This document shows positions 1 through 9,973 of a stretch of 20,533 nucleotides of DNA, piece after piece. Within the stretch, counting starts at the first letter, position 1, and each line of letters starts with the position of its first letter. The stretch is from NCBI GenBank assembly GCA_030654635.1, contig JAURXE010000708.1, positions 1-20,533 of the forward strand, written 5' to 3'. This DNA is from Pseudomonas sp. GTDB lineage: Bacteria > Pseudomonadota > Gammaproteobacteria > Pseudomonadales > Pseudomonadaceae. A program made the translations under genes and the position numbers. The notes beneath the pieces are model-generated. The model saw only the letters and a list, made by a program, of their open reading frames with translations. It did not search any database and had not been told where the DNA came from.

Positions 1-2261
1 AAGCGCCGGTGAGCGTGCGTTACGACGAGCGTGGTGTGCCGCATATTCAGGCGCAAAATGAGGCCGACATGTACCGTGCCCTCGGCTATGTGCATGCCCA
101 GGACCGCCTGTTCCAGATGGAAATGATGCGCCGCCTGGCCCGTGGCGAGTTGGCCGCGGTACTCGGCCCCAAGCTGATCGACACCGACCGGCTGTTTCGC
201 ACCCTCGGCATTCGCCAGCATGCCGATGCCTATGCGGCGAAGATGGACCCCGCCAAGCCAGCCAATCAGGCCCTGGCGGCCTACCTGGATGGCATCAACC
301 AATACCAGGCCGGCCATCCGGCGCCGCTGGAATTCGACATTCTGGGCATTCCCAAGCGCCCCTTCACCACTGAAGACACCCTCAGCGTCGCCGGTTATAT
401 GGCCTACAGCTTTGCTGCGGCCTTTCGTACCGAGCCGGTGCTGACCTATGTGCGCGATGAGCTGGGCGCCGATTACCTGAAGGTTTTTGATCTGGCCTGG
501 CACCCCGAGGGCGTGCTCAAACCGAGCCTGGCCGCCAACGACTGGAGCGACCTGAATCGCCTCGCCAGCCTCAGCCAGCAGGCGCTGGAAACCGCCGGCC
601 TGCCGCAATTCGAGGGCAGTAATGCCTGGGCCGTGTCTGGCAGCCGTACTGCCAGCGGCAAGCCGCTGCTGGCCGGCGACCCGCATATCCGCTTTGCCGC
701 GCCTGCGGTGTGGTACGAGGCGCAGCTTTCCTACCCGGGCTTTGAGCTGTACGGCCATCACCAGGCGCTCAACCCGACTGCCTCACTCGGCCACAACCAG
801 GATTTTGGCTGGAGCATCACCATGTTCCAGAACGACGACCTCGATTTGATCGCCGAGAAGCTCAACCCCGACAACCCCAACCAGGTTTGGTATCAGGGCC
901 AGTGGGTGGAGCTGCAAAGCCGCGAAGAAAGCATCGAAGTCAAAGGTGCCGACCCGGTCAAGCTGACGCTGCGCCGCTCGCCCCACGGGCCGATCATCAA
1001 TGACGCCCTTGGCGCCACTGCCGGCAAGACACCGATCGCCATGTGGTGGGCCTTTCTGGAAACCGAGAACCCGATTCTCGACGCCTTCTACCAGCTCAAC
1101 CGTGCCGACAGCTTGCCGAAAGCCCGCGCCGCCGCCGAGAAAATCCAGGCACCCGGCCTGAATGTGATTTGGGCCAATGCCAAGGGCGATATCGGCTGGT
1201 GGGCCGCCGCCCAGTTGCCACAAAGGCCGGACGGGGTGAATCCGAATTTTATTCTCGATGGCGCCAGCGACCAGGCCGACAAACCCGGCTTCATCCCGTT
1301 CAGTGCCAACCCCCAGGAAGAGAACCCGGCGCGCGGCTATATCGTTTCCGCCAACCACCAACCGCTGCCGGCCAGTGGCATCGAGATTCCTGGCTACTAC
1401 AACCTGCCCGACCGCGCCCAACGGCTCGATCAGCGTCTATCCGACAACAGCGTGAAGTGGGATCTGCAGAACAGCCAAGCGCTGCAACTGGACACCGGCA
1501 GCGGCTATAGCCAACGCCTGCTGCAACCACTGCTGCCGATTTTGCAGGCCGCCGCCAGCGCCGAGGAACAACCGCTGGTACAACAGCTGGCCAACTGGAA
1601 TGGCGAGCACACCCTCGACGGCATAGCCCCGACGCTGTTCAACCAATTGCTTTTTCAGCTGACCGACGCCGCCATGCGTGATGAGCTGGGCGACAGCTTC
1701 TTCGACAACCTGTTGTCGACCCGCGTGCTCGATGTGGCCCTGCCGCGCCTGGCCGCTGACGCCGATTCACCCTGGTGGGACAACCGCAGCACCCCAACCA
1801 AGGAAGACCGCGCCAGCACCGTCAAAGCCGCCTGGCAAGCCAGCCTCGCTCACCTGCGCAGCACTCAGGGCGCCAACCCCGCCGACTGGCAATGGGGCAC
1901 GGCCCACACCCTGACCCACGAGCATCCGCTGGGTAAACAAAAGCCACTGGATAAACTCTTCAACGTCGGCCCGTTTGCCGCCCCCGGCGGTCACGAAACC
2001 CCCAACAACCTCTCAGCCCGCGTCGGCCCGGCGCCCTGGTCGGTGATCTACGGCCCCTCGACCCGCCGCCTGGTCGACTTCGCCGACCCCACGCATGCGC
2101 TGGGTATCAATCCGCTCGGTCAAAGTGGCGTACTGTTCGACCAACACTACAGCGACCAAGCCCAGGCCTATATCAACGGCCAGTATGTGCCGCAGCACTT
2201 CAGCGACGCCGAAGTGGCCGCCAATACCCAAAGCACCCTGCAGTTGCTGCCGGCCAAATAG
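1..2261 (+). CDS. hacB: Penicillin-acylase-family N-acyl-homoserine lactone acylase, 5' end outside window
   Basis: This is an Ntn-hydrolase of the penicillin acylase family, expected to be periplasmic and to cleave the amide bond of acyl-homoserine lactones. About 750 residues are visible. The frame is open to the window edge, and the GTG at 9 lies inside the family's N-terminal motif (RYDERGVPHIQA), so the signal peptide and true start lie outside. The alpha-chain pattern GYVHAQDRLFQMEMMRR follows. Ser204 (counted from the GTG), in GSNAWAVSG, is the expected autocatalytic cleavage point and nucleophile of the beta chain. GHNQDFGW and SANHQPLP are further beta-chain signatures, and the Asn of SANHQ probably supplies the oxyanion hole. 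The HacB name rests on family plus position: PA0305 (HacB) lies beside spuH in P. aeruginosa. QuiP- or PvdQ-type specificity cannot be excluded from sequence. A bidirectional terminator follows the stop by 17 bp. Confidence 0.85.
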   Translation, partial: APVSVRYDERGVPHIQAQNEADMYRALGYVHAQDRLFQMEMMRRLARGELAAVLGPKLIDTDRLFRTLGIRQHADAYAAKMDPAKPANQALAAYLDGINQYQAGHPAPLEFDILGIPKRPFTTEDTLSVAGYMAYSFAAAFRTEPVLTYVRDELGADYLKVFDLAWHPEGVLKPSLAANDWSDLNRLASLSQQALETAGLPQFEGSNAWAVSGSRTASGKPLLAGDPHIRFAAPAVWYEAQLSYPGFELYGHHQALNPTASLGHNQDFGWSITMFQNDDLDLIAEKLNPDNPNQVWYQGQWVELQSREESIEVKGADPVKLTLRRSPHGPIINDALGATAGKTPIAMWWAFLETENPILDAFYQLNRADSLPKARAAAEKIQAPGLNVIWANAKGDIGWWAAAQLPQRPDGVNPNFILDGASDQADKPGFIPFSANPQEENPARGYIVSANHQPLPASGIEIPGYYNLPDRAQRLDQRLSDNSVKWDLQNSQALQLDTGSGYSQRLLQPLLPILQAAASAEEQPLVQQLANWNGEHTLDGIAPTLFNQLLFQLTDAAMRDELGDSFFDNLLSTRVLDVALPRLAADADSPWWDNRSTPTKEDRASTVKAAWQASLAHLRSTQGANPADWQWGTAHTLTHEHPLGKQKPLDKLFNVGPFAAPGGHETPNNLSARVGPAPWSVIYGPSTRRLVDFADPTHALGINPLGQSGVLFDQHYSDQAQAYINGQYVPQHFSDAEVAANTQSTLQLLPAK

Positions 2262-2278
2262 ACCAAACCCATGCCAAT

Positions 2279-2306
2279 AAAAAACCTCGCAGCGGCGAGG
2301 TTTTTT
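2279..2306. terminator. Bidirectional intrinsic terminator
   Basis: The stem CCTCGC/GCGAGG encloses a 4-base loop and is flanked by an A run on the left and six Ts on the right. It therefore reads as a Rho-independent terminator on both strands, serving the convergent acylase gene and the minus-strand gene at 2412-2882. Confidence 0.9.
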
Positions 2307-2338
2307 ATTCGCGGTGTAACCCGCAGAGTCGCAGTTTT

Positions 2339-2396
2339 GTAGGGCGGGTGTTAGTCCACCGCACTGGATAAGGACCTTGGTGGGAGCCCACCCTAC
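2339..2396. repeat. REP/BIME-like palindromic intergenic element
   Basis: The outer arms GTAGGGCGGG and CCCACCCTAC pair at 9 of 10 positions. Inside them sits a tight hairpin (GGTGGG-AG-CCCACC, 2379-2392) and a weaker one (GGTG/CACC, 2347-2360). It lies between two convergent genes, a typical place for REP-type elements. A related but diverged sequence lies at 16473-16496 between aguB and aguA. Confidence 0.6.
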
Positions 2397-2411
2397 TTAA
2401 CCCGCGCAACC

Positions 2412-2882
2412 TTACTCCTGTTCCTCGTCTTCACGAATCAGCACGCACTTGCGGCCGCTTGCGTCTTCAACGTAATCGTACAGATAGAACATCTGCACCC
2501 GACCATCGCTTTGCATGCAGCCCAAATAATCGCCGGATTCGGCGGTGAAATACTGCTTGGAAACCGGCAAAGCTTCGCACTCGATATAGGCGCTGACGAA
2601 GCACTCGGGGTGATCCTCACCAAAGAACTCGGCGCGCTCAGCCTCATCCCATTCAGCCGGCACTTGAAACGGGCCGAGGAACAGCACCTTGGCATCGCCG
2701 AGGTCTTCTTCTTCGGCGTCGGCATCGAATTCGTCCGGGCGGTAGAAGGTGCAGTCCTGTGCCTCGGGGTGCTGCAAAATCGCCAGGCGCGATGCCAGCC
2801 GCGCCACCGGATCGAGTTCGCCGGCCTCACAAATTTGCACCCATATCGGGTCGGTGCTCTGTTCTTGCTGATTGGCTTGCAT
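2412..2882 (-). CDS. Small acidic protein of unknown function (156 aa)
   Basis: I do not recognise this family. The start chosen is the ATG at 2882, which has GGAG six bases upstream. An in-frame ATG 12 codons further up (2918) has no comparable ribosome site. The product is soluble and strongly acidic: it has a central DADAEEEDLGD stretch and ends REDEEQE, with no signal peptide or membrane segment. A middle part reads like a folded domain (KVLFLGPFQVPAEWDEAERA, then SAYIECEALP and GCMQSDGRVQMFYLYDYVED). Cysteines are scattered, with no metal motif. Codon use matches the neighbours, so it is probably a real gene. It sits between hacB and the spu terminator, with a palindromic repeat on each side, which suggests its own transcription unit. 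Its position gives no strong functional hint. Confidence 0.7.
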   Translation of the reverse strand: MQANQQEQSTDPIWVQICEAGELDPVARLASRLAILQHPEAQDCTFYRPDEFDADAEEEDLGDAKVLFLGPFQVPAEWDEAERAEFFGEDHPECFVSAYIECEALPVSKQYFTAESGDYLGCMQSDGRVQMFYLYDYVEDASGRKCVLIREDEEQE

Positions 2883-2959
2883 AGGGTTCTCCGCAATAAA
2901 ACTGGCTGCTGATTGCATTAATAAAATTGGCTTGTGTCGTCATGATAAGCGCAAAAACC

Positions 2960-2996
2960 GTAGGCCGGACTCAGGAGCGTAGCGAACAGTCCGACA
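2960..2996. repeat. Intergenic inverted repeat, probable dispersed element
   Basis: CGGACT (2966-2971) and AGTCCG (2988-2993) are inverted around GGAGCGTAGCG. No coding use is evident. The shape and position between the small acidic gene's upstream region and the spuH terminator suggest a dispersed palindromic element, but copy number cannot be judged from one window. Confidence 0.5.
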
Positions 2997-3011
2997 ATCT
3001 GCCCGGGCACA

Positions 3012-3039
3012 AAAAAGGGCCACCGCAGTGACCCTTTTT
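3012..3039 (-). terminator. Intrinsic terminator after spuH (end of spu operon)
   Basis: On the minus strand an AAAAAGGG / CCCTTTTT stem with an inner CAC/GTG pairing, one G-U pair and a TGCG loop ends in a T run. It begins about 18 bp beyond the spuH stop and is the only convincing U-tract terminator in the operon. Confidence 0.85.
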
Positions 3040-3057
3040 GTTCAAGCGCCGGCCCGG

Positions 3058-3957
3058 TTAGGCAGCGGCGTGTTTTTGCGACGGGTCACGACGGCTATCG
3101 GGGCCGTTCATCAAGGCCAGGCCGGCAGTTTCGTCCATGGCTTGCTGAATGGCTCGTTTGCGCCGTTCTTCGGCCTTGGCCGAGAAGTACCAGGCGAAGA
3201 AGGTAAACAGCGACACCGACAGCAGAATCAAGCTGGCCACCGCGTTGATCTCGGGTTTAACCCCCAGACGTACGGCAGAGAAGACCTCCATCGGCAAGGT
3301 GGTGGAACCCGGCCCGGAGACGAAGCTGGCCAACACCAGGTCATCCAGCGACAAGGCACACGACATCATGCCGCCGGCAGCCAGTGACGGTGCAATCATC
3401 GGGATGGTGATCAGCATAAACACCTTCCACGGCTTGGCGCCCAGATCCATGGCCGCCTCCTCGATGGAGATATCCAGTTCGCGCAAGCGCGCCGACACCA
3501 CCACCGCCACGTAGGACGAGCAGAAGCTGGTGTGCGCGATCCAGATCGTCATGACGCCACGCTCGGCCGGCCAGCCGATCATTTGTGCCATGGCGACAAA
3601 CAACAGCAGCAGCGACAGACCGGTAATCACCTCAGGCATCACCAGAGGTGCGGTAACCATGCCGGCAAACAGCGTGCGCCCTTTGAAACGCGGAATCCGC
3701 GTCAGTACAAAGGCCGCCAAGGTACCGAGAATCACCGAAGAGATTGCGGTATACACCGCGATCTCCATGGAGCGCATCACCGAGCCCATCAATTGGCTGT
3801 TATCCAGTAGGCCGAAATACCACTTCAGCGACCAACCACCCCAAACTGTTACCAGCTTGGAGGCGTTGAACGAGTAGATCACCAGAATCAACATCGGCAG
3901 GTAGATAAACAACAAACCGGCGACCAACATGAAATTTGAGAATCTAAAGCGCTTCAT
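3058..3957 (-). CDS. spuH: Polyamine ABC transporter permease SpuH (PotI family)
   Basis: SpuH is the second inner-membrane permease of the putrescine/spermidine importer, expected to pair with SpuG and dock onto the SpuF ATPase. It has 299 residues, normal for PotI/PotC. Hydrophobic segments lie near residues 10-30, 66-88, 98-128 and 135-155, with more toward the C-terminus. The cytoplasmic coupling loop of importer permeases is clear at 167-186 (EEAAMDLGAKPWKVFMLITI). Its ATG overlaps the spuG stop as ATGA (4 bp), indicating translational coupling. It is the last gene of the operon and a terminator follows. The C-terminal tail (SRRDPSQKHAAA) is hydrophilic and looks variable. Confidence 0.95.
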   Translation of the reverse strand: MKRFRFSNFMLVAGLLFIYLPMLILVIYSFNASKLVTVWGGWSLKWYFGLLDNSQLMGSVMRSMEIAVYTAISSVILGTLAAFVLTRIPRFKGRTLFAGMVTAPLVMPEVITGLSLLLLFVAMAQMIGWPAERGVMTIWIAHTSFCSSYVAVVVSARLRELDISIEEAAMDLGAKPWKVFMLITIPMIAPSLAAGGMMSCALSLDDLVLASFVSGPGSTTLPMEVFSAVRLGVKPEINAVASLILLSVSLFTFFAWYFSAKAEERRKRAIQQAMDETAGLALMNGPDSRRDPSQKHAAA

Positions 3958-4862
3958 GCTTTGGCCTCCAATTCTTTGGCTTCGTTACGGTTGAACAGGA
4001 TAATTGGCACCATCAGGATCACCAACATCACCACCGCCAGCGCCGAAGCCACCGGCCAATCACGGTTATTGAAGAACTCTTGCCAGAGCACTTTACCGAT
4101 CATCAGGGTCTCCGGGCCGCCGAGCATTTCTGGAATCACGAACTCGCCGACTACCGGAATAAACACCAGCATGGAGCCGGCAATGATGCCGTTCTTGGAC
4201 AGCGGCACAGTGATTTTCCAGAAGCTAGTGAGGCTGCGTGCGCCCAAATCGGACGCCGCTTCCAGCAGGCTCAAATCATGCTTGACCAAGTTGGCATACA
4301 GCGGCAGGACCATAAACGGCAAATAGGAGTACACGACACCAATGTAGACCGCCAAGTTGGTGTTAAGGATGATCAACGGCTCATCGATCAGGCCGATGCC
4401 CATCAAGGCGCCGTTAAGCAGACCGTTGTTACTGAGGATGCCCATCCAGGCGTAGACGCGGATCAGGATCGCCGTCCAGGTCGGCATCATGATCAGCAGC
4501 ACGTACACCAGTTGCATCTCTTTGGGCGCACGGGCGATGGCATAGGCCATCGGGTAGCCGATCAGCAGGCATAGCAGCGTGCTGATGGTAGCCATTTTCA
4601 GCGAGCCGAGGTACGCCGAAACGTAGAGCTCATCGCTGGCTAACATCAGGTAGTTGCCCATATTCAGCAAAATCTGGAACTGCTGATCAACGTAACTGTA
4701 GATCTCCGTATAGGGCGGAATAGCCACATCGGCTTCGGCAAAGCTGATCTTCAGCACGATGGCGAAGGGCAAAATAAAGAACATGAACAGCCAGACAAAA
4801 GGCACCCCGATTACCAGGTGCCGGCCTTTGGGCAGGAGGAGTCGCTGCTTGGCTAGTTTCAT
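3954..4862 (-). CDS. spuG: Polyamine ABC transporter permease SpuG (PotH family)
   Basis: SpuG is the first permease subunit of the polyamine importer. It has 302 residues. A first membrane segment lies at about 16-38, followed by a long periplasmic loop (about 42-85) containing YTEIYSYVDQQF, as in PotH/PotB. Further helices lie near 88-110, 118-142, 170-192, 228-246 and 272-290. The EAA coupling loop is at 201-220 (EAASDLGARSLTSFWKITVP). Both ends overlap neighbours by 4 bp in the ATGA arrangement, with spuF upstream and spuH downstream, so the three transporter-core genes are translationally coupled and probably made in fixed ratio. Confidence 0.95.
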   Translation of the reverse strand: MKLAKQRLLLPKGRHLVIGVPFVWLFMFFILPFAIVLKISFAEADVAIPPYTEIYSYVDQQFQILLNMGNYLMLASDELYVSAYLGSLKMATISTLLCLLIGYPMAYAIARAPKEMQLVYVLLIMMPTWTAILIRVYAWMGILSNNGLLNGALMGIGLIDEPLIILNTNLAVYIGVVYSYLPFMVLPLYANLVKHDLSLLEAASDLGARSLTSFWKITVPLSKNGIIAGSMLVFIPVVGEFVIPEMLGGPETLMIGKVLWQEFFNNRDWPVASALAVVMLVILMVPIILFNRNEAKELEAKA

Positions 4863-6004
4863 GAGCGCAGTACCACGCCGCTGTCGTCTTCCCAGCAGAC
4901 GAACACGTCATCGCCCCAGGTTGGTCGGGTGCCGCGCCGCTCGGCGTTGGCCACGAAGGACTGCACGATCATGCCGCTCGGCAACTCGACGTAGAACACC
5001 GAGTGACCGCCCAGATAGGCGATATCGTGAACCTTGCCGCGCGACCAGTTGTACTCGCCGGTGGGTTGCTCGGTGGTGACTATGAGTTTTTCCGGGCGCA
5101 GGGCGTAGCTGATGCTCTTGTCTTCCACTGAGGTGGTAACACCGTGACCGACATAGATATTGTTTTCCAGTGATGGGCAATCGATGACGGCAAAGCCTTC
5201 TTGGTCATCCACCACTACGCCATCAAACAAGTTAACGCTGCCGATAAACTCGCAGACCAGCTTGCTGGTTGGGGTTTCGTAAATGTCCACCGGGCTGCCG
5301 ATTTGCGCGATCCAGCCCAGGTGCATGATGGCGATGCGCTCAGCCATGGTCATGGCCTCTTCCTGGTCGTGGGTCACCATCACGCAGGTCACGCCAACCC
5401 GCTCGATGATCTCAACCAGCTCCAGTTGCATTTGCGAACGCAGCTTCTTGTCCAACGCGCCCATCGGCTCGTCGAGCAACAGCAATTTCGGGCTCTTGGC
5501 CAGGGAGCGGGCCAAGGCTACGCGCTGACGCTGGCCACCGGACAGCTGGTGCGGTTTGCGTCGAGCGAACTCGCTCATGCGCACCAGTTTGAGCATCTCG
5601 GCGACGCGGGCGTCGATCTGCTCCTTGGGCATTTTGTCCTGCTGCAGACCGAAGGCGATGTTCTGCGCCACGGTCATGTGCGGAAACAGGGCATAGGACT
5701 GGAACATCATGTTGATCGGCCGCTCGTAGGGCGGCATATCGGTAATGTCTTCACCGTCGAGGAAAATCCGCCCGGAGGTCGGCCGCTCGAAGCCCGCGAG
5801 CATCCGCAGCAAGGTTGATTTACCTGAGCCAGAGCCGCCGAGCAGGGCGAATATCTCACCCTTATGAATGGTCAGTGACACATCGTCTACCGCCAAGGCC
5901 TCGTCAAACTTCTTGCTCACCCGGTCGATTTTTACCAGCACCTCTTTCTGAGGTTTCTGGCTGCCACTAAGGGCTTTCTTGTGCACACCGGCGGTTATTG
6001 CCAT
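4859..6004 (-). CDS. spuF: Polyamine ABC transporter ATP-binding protein SpuF (PotG/PotA family)
   Basis: SpuF is the ATPase that powers polyamine import. It has 381 residues. The motifs are Walker A GGSGSGKST (56-64), Q-loop FQSYALFP (101-108), signature LSGGQRQR (154-161), Walker B LLLLDEP (174-180) and switch His212 in VTHDQEEA. From about residue 245 onward is the TOBE-type regulatory domain typical of MalK/PotA ATPases (ALRPEKL, and VQSFVANAERRG near the end). The ATG at 6004 has GGGAG nine bases upstream. The gene is separated from spuE by a 9-bp stem-loop, unlike its overlap with spuG, so the transporter core forms a coupled block distinct from the binding-protein genes. Confidence 0.95.
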   Translation of the reverse strand: MAITAGVHKKALSGSQKPQKEVLVKIDRVSKKFDEALAVDDVSLTIHKGEIFALLGGSGSGKSTLLRMLAGFERPTSGRIFLDGEDITDMPPYERPINMMFQSYALFPHMTVAQNIAFGLQQDKMPKEQIDARVAEMLKLVRMSEFARRKPHQLSGGQRQRVALARSLAKSPKLLLLDEPMGALDKKLRSQMQLELVEIIERVGVTCVMVTHDQEEAMTMAERIAIMHLGWIAQIGSPVDIYETPTSKLVCEFIGSVNLFDGVVVDDQEGFAVIDCPSLENNIYVGHGVTTSVEDKSISYALRPEKLIVTTEQPTGEYNWSRGKVHDIAYLGGHSVFYVELPSGMIVQSFVANAERRGTRPTWGDDVFVCWEDDSGVVLRS

Positions 6005-6027
6005 TTACCACGACTCCCAACACATTG

Positions 6028-6052
6028 AAGCCCGCTCACTTTAAGCGGGCTT
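6028..6052. other. Intercistronic stem-loop between spuE and spuF
   Basis: AAGCCCGCT and AGCGGGCTT form a perfect 9-bp stem with a 7-base loop. In the direction of operon transcription (minus) no T run follows, so full termination is unlikely. The likely role is transcript stabilisation or partial attenuation. On the plus strand it is followed by TATTTTTAT, which would block antisense readthrough. Confidence 0.7.
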
Positions 6053-6060
6053 ATTTTTAT

Positions 6061-7299
<1,239 letters not shown>

Positions 7300-7305
7300 T
7301 TAGGC

Positions 7306-8472
<1,167 letters not shown>

Positions 8473-8498
8473 TCAGCGCGTCCGTGCCGCTACCTTAT

Positions 8499-8522
8499 CC
8501 GTTGCCCAACGGCGTCACGCCG
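8499..8522 (-). other. Overlapping hairpins between spuC and spuD
   Basis: Two short perfect inverted repeats share bases: CCGTTG/CAACGG (8499-8512) and CGGCG/CGCCG (8510-8522). They cannot form together. They lie shortly after the spuC stop and have no T run. They could be an RNA stability or processing site, but this is weaker than the other junction stem-loops. Confidence 0.35.
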
Positions 8523-8547
8523 ACGGTGAGTACACCTACTGTTTAAG

Positions 8548-9918
8548 TTATGCCTGTAAATCCTGCAAGGTCAGATCAAGGCACAAGCGGGCCTTGGTGA
8601 CTAACTCGTCAATCTCGGTTTTGCTGATCACCAGCGGTGGCGCGATGATCATGGTGTCGCCCACTGCCCGCATAATCAGCCCGTTATTGAAGCAATGTGC
8701 GCGGCAGATCATCCCGGCGCCCTTATCGGTATAGCGCGCTCTGCTGCTTTTGTTCTTCACCAACTCGATAGCACCGAGCATGCCGAGGCCGCGCACTTCA
8801 CCCACCAAGGGATGATCGGCCAACTCACGTAAACGCCTTTGCAAGTACGGTGCCGTTTCTTCACGGACCTGCTCAAGTATTTTTTCATCGCGCAGAATGC
8901 GGATATTTTCCAGCGCCACCGCCGCCGCCACCGGGTGACCGGAGTAGGTGAAGCCGTGGTTGAAGTCGCCGCCGGTTTTCAGCACCTCGAAAATCTTGTC
9001 GCTGACGATCAGCCCGCCCATAGGGATGTAACCGGAAGTCAGGCCCTTGGCGATGGTCATCAGGTCGGGCTTGTTGCCGTAGTAGTCGCTGCCGAACCAT
9101 TCGCCGGTGCGACCGAAACCGCAGATCACTTCATCGGCGACGAACAGGATGTCGTACTTGGCGAGAATCTCGCGGATCTTCGGCCAGTAGCTATCGGGCG
9201 GGATAATCACCCCGCCGGCGCCCTGAATCGGCTCGGCGATAAAGGCCGCGACATTGGCCTCACCCACTTCGAGGATTTTCTTTTCCAGCTGCTCGGCGGC
9301 CCAGATGCCGAACTGTTCGGGGCTCATGTCGCCGCCTTCACCGAACCAGTAAGGCTGCGGGATATGCACTATGCCCGGAATCGGCAAGTCGCCCTGCTCG
9401 TGCATGCCTTGCATACCGCCTAGGCTCGCACCGGCCACGGTGGAACCGTGATAACCGTTGATGCGGCCGATGATCACCTTCTTGTTCGGCTGACCTTTGA
9501 GCGCCCAATAATGGCGCACCATCCGCAGCATGGTGTCGTTGCCTTCCGAGCCCGAACCAGTGAAAAACACATGGTTCATGCCTTCCGGGGTCAGCTCGGC
9601 GATGGTCTTGGCCAGCTCCAGCACCGGCGGGTGGGCGGTCATAAAGAAGGTGTTGTAGAACGGCAGCAGCTTCATTTGTTTGCTGGCCGCATCGGCCAAC
9701 TCGTCACGGCCATAGCCAATGGCTACACACCAAAGGCCGGCCATGCCGTCGAGAATTTTGTTGCCTTCGCTGTCCCACAAATACACCCCGTCGGCATTGG
9801 TAATAATGCGCGGACCGGTGTCGCTCAGCTGCTGATAATCGCTGAATGGCGCCAGGTGATGGTCACGGCTCATGGCCTGCCATTGCTGGGTTTGCGGGTT
9901 AGTGTTGGGCGTTGTCAT
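8548..9918 (-). CDS. spuC: Polyamine:pyruvate aminotransferase SpuC
   Basis: SpuC is a class III PLP aminotransferase that moves an amino group from putrescine (and related diamines) to pyruvate, giving 4-aminobutanal and alanine. It is cytoplasmic. The 456 residues match the family. Visible features are GSGSEGNDTMLRMVRHYW (121-138, PLP phosphate region), INGYHGST (153-160), Asp262 in ADEVICGFGR (pairs with the pyridine nitrogen), the PLP lysine Lys291 in TIAKGLTSGYIPMG, and the FTYSGHP segment. The ATG at 9918 has only a short AGG ribosome site. A stem-loop separates it from spuB. With the transporter downstream and glutamylpolyamine synthetases on either side, it provides the transaminase branch of putrescine breakdown, which does not need SpuA. 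Confidence 0.93.
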   Translation of the reverse strand: MTTPNTNPQTQQWQAMSRDHHLAPFSDYQQLSDTGPRIITNADGVYLWDSEGNKILDGMAGLWCVAIGYGRDELADAASKQMKLLPFYNTFFMTAHPPVLELAKTIAELTPEGMNHVFFTGSGSEGNDTMLRMVRHYWALKGQPNKKVIIGRINGYHGSTVAGASLGGMQGMHEQGDLPIPGIVHIPQPYWFGEGGDMSPEQFGIWAAEQLEKKILEVGEANVAAFIAEPIQGAGGVIIPPDSYWPKIREILAKYDILFVADEVICGFGRTGEWFGSDYYGNKPDLMTIAKGLTSGYIPMGGLIVSDKIFEVLKTGGDFNHGFTYSGHPVAAAVALENIRILRDEKILEQVREETAPYLQRRLRELADHPLVGEVRGLGMLGAIELVKNKSSRARYTDKGAGMICRAHCFNNGLIMRAVGDTMIIAPPLVISKTEIDELVTKARLCLDLTLQDLQA

Positions 9919-9941
9919 GGTTCAACCTATTGGGTAAAACA

Positions 9942-9965
9942 CGGGCCGCGCTGGTGCGCGACCCG
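9942..9965 (-). other. Stem-loop between spuB and spuC, possible weak terminator
   Basis: A 10-bp stem (CGGGTCGCGC / GCGCGGCCCG on the minus strand, one U-G pair) with an ACCA loop starts 8 bp after the spuB stop and is followed by TGTTTTA. The U tract is imperfect, so partial termination or attenuation before spuC is possible. Confidence 0.6.
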
Positions 9966-9973
9966 GGTGATGA

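Noticed and set aside
783..1421. A 212-codon minus-strand open frame inside the acylase gene
   Set aside because: It is antisense to conserved acylase motifs and has no recognisable domain or ribosome site.
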